The notes: a model not told the origin generated them from the letters alone. A stretch of 64,000 bases of DNA from Chryseobacterium camelliae (GCF_002770595.1 NZ_CP022986.1:3348001-3412000), one strand, 5' to 3'; shown: positions 32,430 through 40,665, numbered from the stretch's first letter. A program made the numbers and translations.

Positions 32430-33929
32430 ATGAAGAAAAACCTTTTTTATTTATTCATGCTGTGTTCGGCAGTTGCAGCCTGTAACAGAGACGATCTGCA
32501 AAACTCAGCAGCCAATATCGAGGTGGTACAGAAAGATCCGTTAACCTCAAGGCAGATCAATGAAAAAATTAACGAGACCATCCGTACCAAAGGAAGATTT
32601 TCCTGGAAAGAATCCTCGGACCATTTGGTCTGGAGTGCTGTTTTCCAGGGCAACAAAATTGCATCCATCGGTTTCGGGTCTTCTTTCGACAGAAGCCTCA
32701 CGGCTGACAGTAAAGCTGTGGAAGAGGAAATCCTGAAGGTTATTCAGCAGTACGAAGGAAAAACCGACAGGGTTGTATTATCTTCTGATCCTTACCTGAA
32801 CCAGATGGATGTGGTCATAGAAAAACAGGAAACGGTAATGGCCCTTCGCAGGATGGCAGGCATCCGTTACCTGGAACCGGCAGATTACCGGTATTTTGAG
32901 AACGAGCAGAAATTCGGCGGTGGTGCCGCTAAGTCAGGCAGTTCATCATCCGGTTGCGGACTGGAATCAATGGCTTTGAATGCTTCAGATTATACTACGG
33001 TTTCCCCTAATGCAAAAGCGCCCTGGTCATTTGCCCGGCATAATATTACCGGCGCATGGAATTACAGTACCGGCGCCGGTGTCACCATCGGGATTATAGA
33101 CAGTGGCGTGTCTTCCGAACAGGCGCTTTTGGGAAGCAGCTTCAATAATGGTCTTTCATCCGGAAGAACGATTACTAAGAACGGCGTCTATGTAGATTCT
33201 GCATGGCCATGGAGCAGCGGCTATGACGGATCTGCCGATAAATGCGGCCATGGGACCAGCATGGCTTCAGCCGCCGCTGCGCCGAGGAACAACCAGGGAC
33301 AGCCGGTAGGTGTGGCGTATAATGCAAGCCTGGTTACCTACAGGGCTGCCTCCAACGTAGTACTGGACGGTTACCACGAACAGAACGGGGTTAAAACTGC
33401 TTTTACTGAGCTCGGCAATAATACCAAGGTGAAAATCATCTCCATGTCTATGGGCCATATTTTTTCTGTCGGTAAGATTGAAGACGGTGTAAAATATGCC
33501 TATTCCAAAGGAAAGCTGATCTTCTGTGCCGGCGGGACTTCAACCAGCTTCACCAATTTTGCCGGTGTGATCTTTCCGGCGTGGATGCCTGAAACGCAGG
33601 CGATAACAGGCGTGAAAGAGAATACTTCCAATCAGAAATGTGATATCTGCCATTCCGGATCAGAGATCGACTTTACCTATCAGATGGAACGGGCTTCAGG
33701 AAGCAACATCCCGGTACTGAGTTATTATAACGGGCAGACTGATTATGTGGGCGGATCTTCTGTTGCCACAGCCTCCACAGCAGGGATTGCCGCTTTGGTA
33801 TGGGCGAAAAACCCTTCCTGGACAAGGGATCAGGTCCTGACGAAAATGAGGCAGTCTTCAACCTATTACCCAAATCCCAATTCCGATTATGGATACGGGA
33901 ACATCAATGTGCTGAAGGCTGTTCAGTAA
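32430..33929 (+). CDS. S8 (subtilisin) family serine peptidase, lipoprotein
   Basis: 499 residues. The signal peptide ends in a lipobox (SAVAAC, Cys18), so it is probably an outer-membrane or surface lipoprotein. A propeptide-like region (about 35-160) precedes the catalytic domain. The triad is Asp224 in GIIDSGVSS, His274 in CGHGTSMAS and Ser444 in GGSSVATAS. The oxyanion-hole segment reads FCAGGTSTS where subtilisins have AAGN, so the usual Asn appears to be Gly369. Several cysteines (176, 272, 366, 404, 407) suggest disulfides. It ends at a terminator; the cystatin-like gene follows on the same strand. Confidence 0.9.
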   Translation: MKKNLFYLFMLCSAVAACNRDDLQNSAANIEVVQKDPLTSRQINEKINETIRTKGRFSWKESSDHLVWSAVFQGNKIASIGFGSSFDRSLTADSKAVEEEILKVIQQYEGKTDRVVLSSDPYLNQMDVVIEKQETVMALRRMAGIRYLEPADYRYFENEQKFGGGAAKSGSSSSGCGLESMALNASDYTTVSPNAKAPWSFARHNITGAWNYSTGAGVTIGIIDSGVSSEQALLGSSFNNGLSSGRTITKNGVYVDSAWPWSSGYDGSADKCGHGTSMASAAAAPRNNQGQPVGVAYNASLVTYRAASNVVLDGYHEQNGVKTAFTELGNNTKVKIISMSMGHIFSVGKIEDGVKYAYSKGKLIFCAGGTSTSFTNFAGVIFPAWMPETQAITGVKENTSNQKCDICHSGSEIDFTYQMERASGSNIPVLSYYNGQTDYVGGSSVATASTAGIAALVWAKNPSWTRDQVLTKMRQSSTYYPNPNSDYGYGNINVLKAVQ

Positions 33930-33989
33930 TCACGTAGTGAAGAGAAAATTCCACCACTGAATTTGAACCACGATTCAGAGGATATGATA

Positions 33990-34016
33990 AAGCGGAACAT
34001 TGTGTTTCGCTTTTTT
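33990..34016 (+). terminator. Terminator after the S8 peptidase
   Basis: Arms AAGCGGAACA and TGTTTCGCTT (one G-T wobble), then six T. Confidence 0.75.
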
Positions 34017-34041
34017 AGCTGTACCTAAAATAGGTACAGCT
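34017..34041. repeat. Perfect 10-bp inverted repeat
   Basis: AGCTGTACCT, five-base spacer, AGGTACAGCT, immediately after the preceding terminator. It could be a second hairpin or a protein-binding dyad. Confidence 0.5.
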
Positions 34042-34153
34042 GGTTTTACATTGAATCATATAGGAATATACCCTTTATCTGCCGAACGGTAATTATACCT
34101 ATGATCTAAATTAAGTATATCTACGCTATGGAAAACCTGCTATATGCACTAGC

Positions 34154-34182
34154 TTTGCTATGTGATCACAACAATACATTTG
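34154..34182 (+). promoter_or_regulatory. Candidate promoter of the cystatin-like gene
   Basis: TTTG at 34154-34157, a 17-bp spacer and TACATTTG at 34175-34182, predicting a leader of about 120 nt. An AGTAGGAGGA sequence lies 15-25 bp before the ATG but is unlikely to act as a Shine-Dalgarno site because the 16S lacks the complement. A 29-codon open frame (34128-34217) overlaps the promoter and is probably chance. Confidence 0.45.
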
Positions 34183-34310
34183 GGCACAGCCATAAAGCAG
34201 CAGCTAAGCTGGCCTAAAAGTATTCAGCTAATAACCGTGGAGACCAGAAACCATTTAAAACGGGGCGTATTCCGAAAAGCCATAAGAGTAGGAGGAAAAA
34301 CATAACAACC

Positions 34311-34580
34311 ATGTCAGAAACAGAACAATTAGTAGGAGGATGGACTAAATTCCACCCCCTTACAGCAGAAGATCAAAAAGTATTTGACGAAGCCATGCAA
34401 GGATTCGTAGGAGTAAAATACACTCCGCAGGAAGTATCCACACAATTGGTTAACGGAACCAATTACCGTTTCAAATGTGAGGCATCCATGCCTCCTGCAA
34501 TGGTAATCTGGCAAGCTGTGGTCGAGATCTATCAGCCGATCAATGGCCAACCTCATGTAGTGGGTATTACCAGAATCTAA
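34311..34580 (+). CDS. Stefin/cystatin-like small protein, putative cysteine-peptidase inhibitor
   Basis: 89 residues without a signal peptide. Three cystatin hallmarks occur in order: an N-terminal Gly-Gly (9-10) after LV, then QLVNG (45-49), an exact QxVxG first-hairpin motif inside the stefin-like QLVNGTNYRFKC, and a second hairpin-like segment QPINGQP near the C-terminus. Length and order match stefins (type 1 cystatins), cytoplasmic reversible inhibitors of papain-like peptidases. The fold call is by eye; the target is unknown. It follows a subtilisin gene, which cystatins normally do not inhibit, so the pairing may be coincidental. Confidence 0.75.
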   Translation: MSETEQLVGGWTKFHPLTAEDQKVFDEAMQGFVGVKYTPQEVSTQLVNGTNYRFKCEASMPPAMVIWQAVVEIYQPINGQPHVVGITRI

Positions 34581-34599
34581 TAACAATACATTGATGTAT

Positions 34600-34632
34600 A
34601 ATAACCGGGAGATCACTTCCGGTTATTTTTTT
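34600..34632 (+). terminator. Terminator after the cystatin-like gene
   Basis: Arms AATAACCGG and CCGGTTATT with a 10-base loop, followed by seven T. It also lies close to the end of the convergent ygiD gene. Confidence 0.85.
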
Positions 34633-34640
34633 ATACTGAT

Positions 34641-35468
34641 TTATCCGATCTTTACACTCGTCATGCTCAGCGAGCCGCCAATCAGTTCATCATTAAATAA
34701 AGACAGGTTTTCTGAAGACTGTTTCAGGCCCAGGCTGTAGAGCAGCGGAAGATAATGATCCGGACTCGGAACCGCGTATTGCAAAGAAGTTCCCTGCTGA
34801 TGATAGTTGATAATCGCATTGAAATTTCCTTCCAGCAACCATTGATTGGTTTTCTCCCGGGCTTCTATAGCCCAATCCCAGCCGGCGCCAACCGTATTAA
34901 TGTTGCGCCAGTCGATCAGCCTCAGATTGTGGATGATATTTCCGCTTCCGATAATAAGGATTCCCTTTTCACGAAGCTTTTCCAGCCTTTTAGCCAGGTC
35001 AAAATGATACTGTGGCGGTTTTGTATAATCGATACTCATCTGGATAACCGGGATATCCGCATCCGGATACATATGCCGGATTACGGACCATGCTCCATGA
35101 TCCAGTCCCCACTGATGGTCTTCTTCCACCACGACGGGAACTAAAAGATCTGCAGTCTCTTTGGCCAGCCCGGGATTTCCCGGAGCCGGATACTGTACAT
35201 CGAACAATGCCTGTGGAAATCCCCCGAAATCATGGATAGTTTGCGGCAGATCCATAGCCGTTACCTTGGTTCCCGCAGTATACCAGTGGGCTGAAATACA
35301 TAAAATGGCATTAGGCTTTGGTATTTCAGAAGCTGCTTTACGAAAGCCCTGTACAAATTGATTTTCTTCAATGGCATTCATGGGAGATCCGTGCCCCAGG
35401 AAAAGGACGGGCATTCTCTGTGTTGTATGGAAACCGCTGCTGAGGTTTTGAAGATCATTAAGGTTCAT
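34641..35468 (-). CDS. ygiD: 4,5-DOPA dioxygenase extradiol, YgiD family
   Basis: 275 residues. LigB-superfamily features of the class III extradiol (DODA) enzymes are visible: PVLFLGHGSPMNAI, CISAHWYT, WGLDHGAWSV and GSGNIIHNLR. These supply the histidines that bind the metal. In E. coli YgiD opens L-DOPA's ring; the physiological substrate in this organism is unknown. The start MNLNDLQNLSSGF follows a hairpin that ends the upstream YceI gene. Cytoplasmic. Confidence 0.92.
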   Translation of the reverse strand: MNLNDLQNLSSGFHTTQRMPVLFLGHGSPMNAIEENQFVQGFRKAASEIPKPNAILCISAHWYTAGTKVTAMDLPQTIHDFGGFPQALFDVQYPAPGNPGLAKETADLLVPVVVEEDHQWGLDHGAWSVIRHMYPDADIPVIQMSIDYTKPPQYHFDLAKRLEKLREKGILIIGSGNIIHNLRLIDWRNINTVGAGWDWAIEAREKTNQWLLEGNFNAIINYHQQGTSLQYAVPSPDHYLPLLYSLGLKQSSENLSLFNDELIGGSLSMTSVKIG

Positions 35469-35479
35469 ATCAGATGGAA

Positions 35480-35511
35480 AAGGTCCGGGAATTGGCTAAT
35501 TCCCGGACCTT
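35480..35511 (-). terminator. Terminator of the YceI gene
   Basis: Perfect 14-bp arms AAGGTCCGGGAATT and AATTCCCGGACCTT with a four-base loop; TTTT follows on the minus strand. It lies between YceI and ygiD. Confidence 0.75.
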
Positions 35512-35530
35512 ATTATTATGGTTGGAAAAA

Positions 35531-36043
35531 TTATGCCTGTTTTACAAACTGCAGTTCACCTGCGATTTTCACATCATCACTTACCAAAACACCTCCTGCT
35601 TCCAGGGTGGCATTCCAGTTCAGACCGAAATCTTTTCTGCTGATTTTACCTTCAAAAGAAAATCCTGCCTTGGTATTTCCCCATGGGTCAACATTCACTC
35701 CTCCGAAATCTACATCTAAGGTCACCGGTTTTGTAATCCCGTTGATGGTAAGGTTTCCGGTAACCTCATCGCTCAAAGCCTGGGATTCAAAAGTAATCGT
35801 AGGATATTGTTCAGCATTGAAGAATTCCGCAGACTTAAGGTGGTTGTCACGGTCGGTATTATTGGTGAAAACAGAATCTGTCTTGATGGTTGCTGTTGTT
35901 TTAGCATTTTTAAAAGTATCGTCTTCCGCTTCAATCTGTGCGCTGAAATCGGTGAAGCTTCCTTTAACATTAGAAATCATCATGTGCTTTACTTTGAAAG
36001 TAATTTCACTATGCGTTGGGTCTAAATTCCATTGTGTTGCCAT
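35531..36043 (-). CDS. YceI family lipid-binding protein
   Basis: 170 residues forming the YceI lipocalin-like barrel: WNLDPTHSEITFKVKHM at the N-terminus, DSVFTNNTDRDNHLKSAEFF, GNLTINGITKPVTLDVDFGG and the C-terminal VSDDVKIAGELQFVK. Family members bind isoprenoid or fatty-acyl ligands and are often secreted, but no signal peptide is present here, so this copy is probably cytoplasmic. It has its own promoter and terminator. Confidence 0.93.
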   Translation of the reverse strand: MATQWNLDPTHSEITFKVKHMMISNVKGSFTDFSAQIEAEDDTFKNAKTTATIKTDSVFTNNTDRDNHLKSAEFFNAEQYPTITFESQALSDEVTGNLTINGITKPVTLDVDFGGVNVDPWGNTKAGFSFEGKISRKDFGLNWNATLEAGGVLVSDDVKIAGELQFVKQA

Positions 36044-36075
36044 GTTTTTATATTTTTATGTTGTTAATAATGATA

Positions 36076-36083
36076 CAAAGGTA
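36076..36083 (-). promoter_or_regulatory. -7 box of the YceI gene
   Basis: Minus-strand TACCTTTG, exact match, 32 bp before the start codon. Confidence 0.55.
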
Positions 36084-36304
36084 TCGTATCCGGTCACTAC
36101 CATCCATTGATTTAAGATAAGAAATACTCAGTCAGGACTCTCAATTATTTATTGCCTATTACCTGTTAATCATTACCCATTATTCATTACTCATCAAGGC
36201 TTAGCCTCCTTTATTGGATATACTGTAATGGTAATCACTACAAGACATGTACCACACGCAGCATCTTTTATTTTAACATTTCTTAACGGATGGGTTTTAT
36301 TTCT

Positions 36305-36312
36305 TATTTTTG
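36305..36312 (+). promoter_or_regulatory. -7 box of the S9 peptidase gene
   Basis: TATTTTTG, exact match, 19 bp before the ATG; the -33 region is only T-rich. Confidence 0.5.
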
Positions 36313-36331
36313 AAGGATTCAATTTTATGCA

Positions 36332-38470
36332 ATGAAGTTATATACGTTTTCTTTACTGATGCTGGCTTTGGGCGGTCCTGCAATGGCTCAGACCCAGAAA
36401 TTTACGATGGCAGAAGCCGTAAACGGTTTAAGAACCAACCTTGCCGTGAAAAATATCTCACAGTTTTCATGGTCAGAAGATGGAAAATCCTATATTCAGA
36501 CGGTTAAAGGCGGCTACCTGGTCACTGACCTGAAAACAAACCGGAGAGATACCCTGGTATCCCTTACCCAGCTCAATAAAAACCTTACAGATAAATTAAA
36601 GGCTGTTCCGCCAATCAGATTTACTGGCACTACCAAGGGATATTTCAGTTCCGGGGATCAGATGATGTGGGTAGAAAAATCCGGCAATGACTGGAAGGTA
36701 AAGAAAATGGTTGCCATGGATAAAGAAGCTTCAAACCAGAAGATGTTCGGGGATCAGCAGACAATTGCTTTTACGGTAAAGAACAATTTATTTGTTCATA
36801 AAAACGGAAAAACCATTGCGGTAACCCATGATACCGACGAAAATATCCTCAACGGTGCGGCCAATGTCCACAGGAATGAATTCGGGATCGATACCGGGAT
36901 TTTTCCGGCACCTAATTCTGAGCAGGTCGCATTCTACCGCATGGATCAGACCATGGTAGCCGATTACCCGATTATCGACTGGTCTGTAACGCCTGCCGTC
37001 AATCACAATATCAAATACCCGATGGCAGGACAGACCTCCCATCAGGTCACTCTTGGCGTTTTCAATATCAAAACCCAGTCAACGGTATTTCTGAAAACAG
37101 AAGGTGAAAAAGACCAGTACCTTACAGCCGTAACCTGGAGCCCGGATTCAAAGTATATCTTTGTAGGCGTGCTGAACAGAGGACAGAACCACCTCAAAAT
37201 GAATCAGTACGATGCGGCAACAGGAAACTTTGTAAAAACACTGTTTGAGGAAACCAGTGATAAATATGTGGAACCTCAGCATCCGCTTACTTTCTTCCCG
37301 AACTCCAATACAGACTTTATCTGGCAGAGCCAGAGGACAGGATACAATCATCTGTTCCACTACAGCCTGGAAAAAGGCCTGGTTGCCCAGATTACAAAAG
37401 GTGACTGGCTGGTAACCGATATTCTGGGTTTCAATGAGAAGAAAAAAGAAATTTATTTCGCTTCCACTAAAGAAACGCCGCTGGAAAAGCACCTGTATAA
37501 AATCAACTGGACAAATTTCAAGATGCAGCGTCTTGACAATGCCCCGGGTGTGCACACAGGAATTTTGAGCAGTGACGGCAATTACCTGTACGATACCTAC
37601 AGCAACGCTACTACGCCAAGAACAGTCAATATCATCAATACCGGAACACTGAAAACCGATAATATCCTGACCGCTGAAAATCCGTTGAAAAACTACCAGC
37701 GCCCGGAAATTAAAAATGTAGAATTAAAAGCTGATGACGGGACGCCTCTATATGGTAAGATCATCCTTCCGACCCATTTCGACCCGAATAAAAAATACCC
37801 GGTAATCGTATACCTGTATAATGGTCCGCACCTGCAACTGGTGACCAATACCTTCCCGGCTTCCGGAAACCTTTGGTATGAATACATGGCACAGAATGGA
37901 TACATTATTTTTACCATGGACGGAAGAGGTTCTTCTAACCGCGGACTGAAATTTGAGCAGGCCGTTTTCAGGAATCTGGGAACCACTGAAATGAACGACC
38001 AGATGAAAGGAGTCAACTACCTGAAATCGCTTCCTTATGTGGATGGAGAACGGATGGGGATTCACGGCTGGAGTTTCGGAGGGTTTATGACGACCAGCTT
38101 CATGCTCCGCCATCCTGAAGTCTTTAAAGTAGGGGTTGCCGGTGGACCAGTGATCGACTGGAGCATGTATGAAATCATGTACGGAGAGAGGTATATGGAC
38201 ACGCCACAGGAAAACCCGCAGGGATATGCAACAGCCAACCTGCTGGATAAGGTGCAGAACCTGAAAGGAAAGTTATTGATGATCCACGGTGCGCAGGATG
38301 ATGTAGTGGTTTGGCAGCATTCCGTCAAATTCATCAAATCGGCAGTGGATAATGGTGTTCAGCTGGACTATTTTGTATATCCGGGACATCCGCATAATGT
38401 CATTGGTAAAGACCGCGTACATCTGATGCAGAAAGTAACGGATTATTTTGATCTGTATCTTAAAAAATAA
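36332..38470 (+). CDS. S9 family peptidase (dipeptidyl-peptidase IV-like)
   Basis: 712 residues. A signal peptide (about 1-19, ending AMAQ) sends it to the periplasm. Residues about 30-470 make the beta-propeller gate (DPPIV N-terminal domain) and about 490-712 the alpha/beta-hydrolase domain. The triad is Ser581 in GWSFGGF, Asp656 in HGAQDD and His686 in PGHPH. Such enzymes trim N-terminal X-Pro dipeptides from peptides. The length and layout suit DPP IV rather than prolyl oligopeptidase. A terminator follows. Confidence 0.94.
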   Translation: MKLYTFSLLMLALGGPAMAQTQKFTMAEAVNGLRTNLAVKNISQFSWSEDGKSYIQTVKGGYLVTDLKTNRRDTLVSLTQLNKNLTDKLKAVPPIRFTGTTKGYFSSGDQMMWVEKSGNDWKVKKMVAMDKEASNQKMFGDQQTIAFTVKNNLFVHKNGKTIAVTHDTDENILNGAANVHRNEFGIDTGIFPAPNSEQVAFYRMDQTMVADYPIIDWSVTPAVNHNIKYPMAGQTSHQVTLGVFNIKTQSTVFLKTEGEKDQYLTAVTWSPDSKYIFVGVLNRGQNHLKMNQYDAATGNFVKTLFEETSDKYVEPQHPLTFFPNSNTDFIWQSQRTGYNHLFHYSLEKGLVAQITKGDWLVTDILGFNEKKKEIYFASTKETPLEKHLYKINWTNFKMQRLDNAPGVHTGILSSDGNYLYDTYSNATTPRTVNIINTGTLKTDNILTAENPLKNYQRPEIKNVELKADDGTPLYGKIILPTHFDPNKKYPVIVYLYNGPHLQLVTNTFPASGNLWYEYMAQNGYIIFTMDGRGSSNRGLKFEQAVFRNLGTTEMNDQMKGVNYLKSLPYVDGERMGIHGWSFGGFMTTSFMLRHPEVFKVGVAGGPVIDWSMYEIMYGERYMDTPQENPQGYATANLLDKVQNLKGKLLMIHGAQDDVVVWQHSVKFIKSAVDNGVQLDYFVYPGHPHNVIGKDRVHLMQKVTDYFDLYLKK

Positions 38471-38478
38471 ATAGTATC

Positions 38479-38504
38479 ATCCGGGCCGCAGGTCCGGATT
38501 TTTT
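38479..38504 (+). terminator. Terminator after the S9 peptidase
   Basis: Arms ATCCGG and CCGGAT with a 9-base loop, then six T. Confidence 0.75.
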
Positions 38505-38596
38505 ATGCTGTAGGGAATAAGGATGTAGTATTGGATAGCTCACCTGTAGATGGCCCGTTCTTATCAAAGATCAATGGATTTGATGGCAGGGAGTTG

Positions 38597-38604
38597 TAAT
38601 TTTG
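38597..38604 (+). promoter_or_regulatory. -7 box of the flavin monooxygenase gene
   Basis: TAATTTTG, exact match. The nearest TTTG (38579-38582) is only 14 bp upstream, so the -33 element is uncertain. Transcription would begin about at the start of the heptamer repeat. Confidence 0.5.
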
Positions 38605-38610
38605 GCTAAT

Positions 38611-38645
38611 CTAAAATCTAAAATCTAAAATCTAAAATCTAAAAT
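38611..38645 (+). repeat. Five perfect CTAAAAT heptamers abutting a start codon
   Basis: Five tandem copies of CTAAAAT fill the interval up to the base before the ATG at 38646. A partial copy (CTAAT) precedes them. The repeat would make up the whole 5' leader of the mRNA. Confidence 0.85.
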
Positions 38646-39671
38646 ATGGAATTAGGAATAGGAATGTTCGGGGATCTGGCATGGGACCAGTCTACCGGGA
38701 AATACCGGGATCCGGGAGTGAAGATCCGTGAAATCCTGGAACAGGTGAAATACATGGATGAGGTGGGAATTGATGTTTTTGCCATGGGAGAGCACCACCG
38801 TCCGGATTACGCCGTTTCTTCCCCGGAAATAGTTCTGGCTGCTGCGGCCAGCATCACCAAAAATATAAAGCTGGCCAGTGGTGTAACTGTTTTAAGTTCT
38901 TCCGAGCCGGTAAAAGTATATGAAGATTTCGCAACGCTGGACCTGATTTCCGATGGCCGTGCCGAAATTTATGTGGGAAGAGGAAGTTTCATCGAGTCTT
39001 TCCCGTTATATGGATATTCCCTGAATGATTATGAGGAACTCTTCGAGGAAAAGTTAGGCTTATTGCTGAAAATAAACTCTGAAGAAAATGTTACCTGGTC
39101 AGGAAGGCTCCGTGCACCGATGAAAAGCCAGACCGTCTACCCGAGAGCTAAAAATGGCGGGAAACTTCCGATCTGGAGGGCTGTAGGCGGTACGCCGCAA
39201 TCTGTTCAAAGTGCTGCTGAGCTTGGAATGCCGTTAGTGGTAGCCATTATCGGAGGCATGCCTGTACAGTTCAGGAACCTGATTGAGTTTTACAAGCAGG
39301 AATACAAGAGGGCCGGGCATGATGTGGCCGAAATGCAGATTGCCGTTCATTCGCATACTTTCGTCAGCGATGATCCGGCAGTGATTGATGGCTATTTCCA
39401 TAATTACAAGTCCCAGATGGACAGGATCGGCTCTTCCCGGGGCTGGGCACCGTATACGAAAATGCAGTACGAAGGCGGAAGAAGCAAAGAGGGGGCTCTG
39501 TTCATCGGCAGTGCCAAAGAAGTAGCAGATAAAATCACCTATCTGAAAGATATTTTCGGGATTACGAGATTTATCGGACATATGGATGTCGGTGATCCGT
39601 CGCATGAGATCATGATGAAATCAATCGAATTGTTCGGTAAAGAAGTGAAACCACTGGTGAAAGACCTGTAA
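38646..39671 (+). CDS. LLM-class flavin-dependent oxidoreductase (luciferase-like monooxygenase)
   Basis: 341 residues with the bacterial-luciferase TIM-barrel pattern: MELGIGMFGDLAW, FAMGEHHRPDYAVSSPEIVL, VTVLSSSEPVKVYEDFATLD, DGRAEIYVGRGSF and PIWRAVGGTPQSVQ. Members use reduced flavin and oxygen; the substrate is unknown. The leader is built of CTAAAAT heptamers, so its length could vary between cells. The gene stands alone between terminators. Confidence 0.92.
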   Translation: MELGIGMFGDLAWDQSTGKYRDPGVKIREILEQVKYMDEVGIDVFAMGEHHRPDYAVSSPEIVLAAAASITKNIKLASGVTVLSSSEPVKVYEDFATLDLISDGRAEIYVGRGSFIESFPLYGYSLNDYEELFEEKLGLLLKINSEENVTWSGRLRAPMKSQTVYPRAKNGGKLPIWRAVGGTPQSVQSAAELGMPLVVAIIGGMPVQFRNLIEFYKQEYKRAGHDVAEMQIAVHSHTFVSDDPAVIDGYFHNYKSQMDRIGSSRGWAPYTKMQYEGGRSKEGALFIGSAKEVADKITYLKDIFGITRFIGHMDVGDPSHEIMMKSIELFGKEVKPLVKDL

Positions 39672-39708
39672 GATCAGAAATGATGGAGCAATCTGTCGAT
39701 ATGAACAC

Positions 39709-39744
39709 ATCCCTTTGCAGAGCAAGTCTCCAAAGGGATTTTTT
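39709..39744 (+). terminator. Terminator after the flavin monooxygenase
   Basis: Arms ATCCCTTTG and CAAAGGGAT with a 13-base loop, then six T. Confidence 0.8.
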
Positions 39745-39768
39745 AGCTACTTCTCTGTGAAAAAGATC

Positions 39769-40258
39769 GAACTGACGATGCCGCAATGTTTGTCATATAT
39801 TGATTTCTGCTTTCGTCAGTTCGAGTACGAAACGAGGTGAAGTGTATCGAGAACTTTTTGAAAAGGATGACACTTTTGTCTGCTATTCACCGGTTCTCGA
39901 TACATTTTTCTCCGCCTTGCTGCGAAAAAAACTCGAACTGACGATGCCGCAATGTTTGTCGATCGATTTCTGCCTCCGTCTGTTCGAATACGCAACGAAG
40001 TGGGGTGTATCGGGAACTTTTTGAAAAGGATGACACTTTTGTCTGCTATTCACCGGTTCTCGATACATTTTTCTCCGCCTTGCTGCGAAAAAAACTCGAA
40101 CTGACGATGCCGCAATGTTTGTCAGGATCGATTTCTGCCTCCGTCTGTTCGAATACGCAACGAAGTGGAGTGTATCGGGAACTTGTTGAAAAGGATGACA
40201 CTTTTGTCTGCTACTCACCGGTTCTCGATACATTTTTCTCCGCGTTGCTGCGAAACAC
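39769..40258. repeat. Three tandem copies of a palindrome-rich repeat of about 165 bp
   Basis: Copies begin with GAACTGACGATGCCGC at 39769, 39935 and 40098, periods 166 and 163 bp. Each contains GGATGACACTTTTGTCTGCT and TACATTTTTCTCCGC. The first copy shows two dyads: CGAACTGACG with CGTCAGTTCG, and GTATCGAGAAC with GTTCTCGATAC. Copies 2 and 3 have mutated arms (CTGTTCGAATACG, GTATCGGGAAC). Open frames read through them only because of the period, and they are not genes. Confidence 0.85.
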
Positions 40259-40359
40259 TAGGACGGCCAACACCATAATATCTGTCAGAAACTGCTTCCG
40301 ATCTCCATCAGTCAGTCAGCATAACAGAGAGAAAAACCTGCTAACCCACAAATAATCCT

Positions 40360-40367
40360 TATTTTTA
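40360..40367 (+). promoter_or_regulatory. Possible -7 box of the VF530 gene
   Basis: TATTTTTA, one base off consensus, 10 bp before the ATG. Confidence 0.3.
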
Positions 40368-40377
40368 CCGAAAAGTC

Positions 40378-40629
40378 ATGGAACAGTCATCCAAAGATCC
40401 GCTGCACGGAAAACGCCTGGATACCATTCTTGAAGAACTTGTGGAATACTACAACGGGTTTGAAAAGCTGGGCGAACAGATTAATATCAGATGTTTTACC
40501 GATAACCCAAGCATCAGCTCATCCCTGAAATTTTTGAGGAAAACCGATTGGGCACGGGCAAAAGTAGAAAGCCTGTACCTCTTTGTACTGCGTGAAAAAA
40601 AGCGCAATGAAAACCAGGACAGGGCATAA
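40378..40629 (+). CDS. VF530 family small DNA-binding-like protein
   Basis: 83 residues. The family signature is intact: DPLHGKRLDTILEELVEYY, LGEQINIRCFTDNPSISSSL and KFLRKTDWARAKVESLYL. VF530 (DUF2132) was defined from a Vibrio protein structure with a helical, SAP-like fold and is thought to bind DNA; the biological role is not established. It sits alone after the tandem palindromic repeats. Confidence 0.88.
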   Translation: MEQSSKDPLHGKRLDTILEELVEYYNGFEKLGEQINIRCFTDNPSISSSLKFLRKTDWARAKVESLYLFVLREKKRNENQDRA

Positions 40630-40665
40630 AGGATTGTACAGCAAAGCGTTTCTTTCTCGGTATAA

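Noticed and set aside
34128..34217. A 29-codon open frame upstream of the cystatin-like gene
   Set aside because: It overlaps the predicted promoter of that gene and has no supporting signal; chance is likelier.
34285..34300. AGTAGGAGGA as a Shine-Dalgarno site
   Set aside because: The 16S tail has no complementary CCTCC, and the spacing to the ATG is too long.
35358..36110. A 250-codon plus-strand open frame over the YceI gene
   Set aside because: It is the shadow of YceI and the ygiD start region on the other strand; the YceI product has a clear family pattern and its own promoter.
39769..40258. CRISPR-like array
   Set aside because: Units of about 165 bp without unique spacers of uniform size; palindromic repeats fit better. 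No cas gene is present.
39800..40355. Open frames in the tandem repeat block
   Set aside because: They contain repeated peptide segments from the 165-bp period in both strands, a result of the repeat and not of coding selection.
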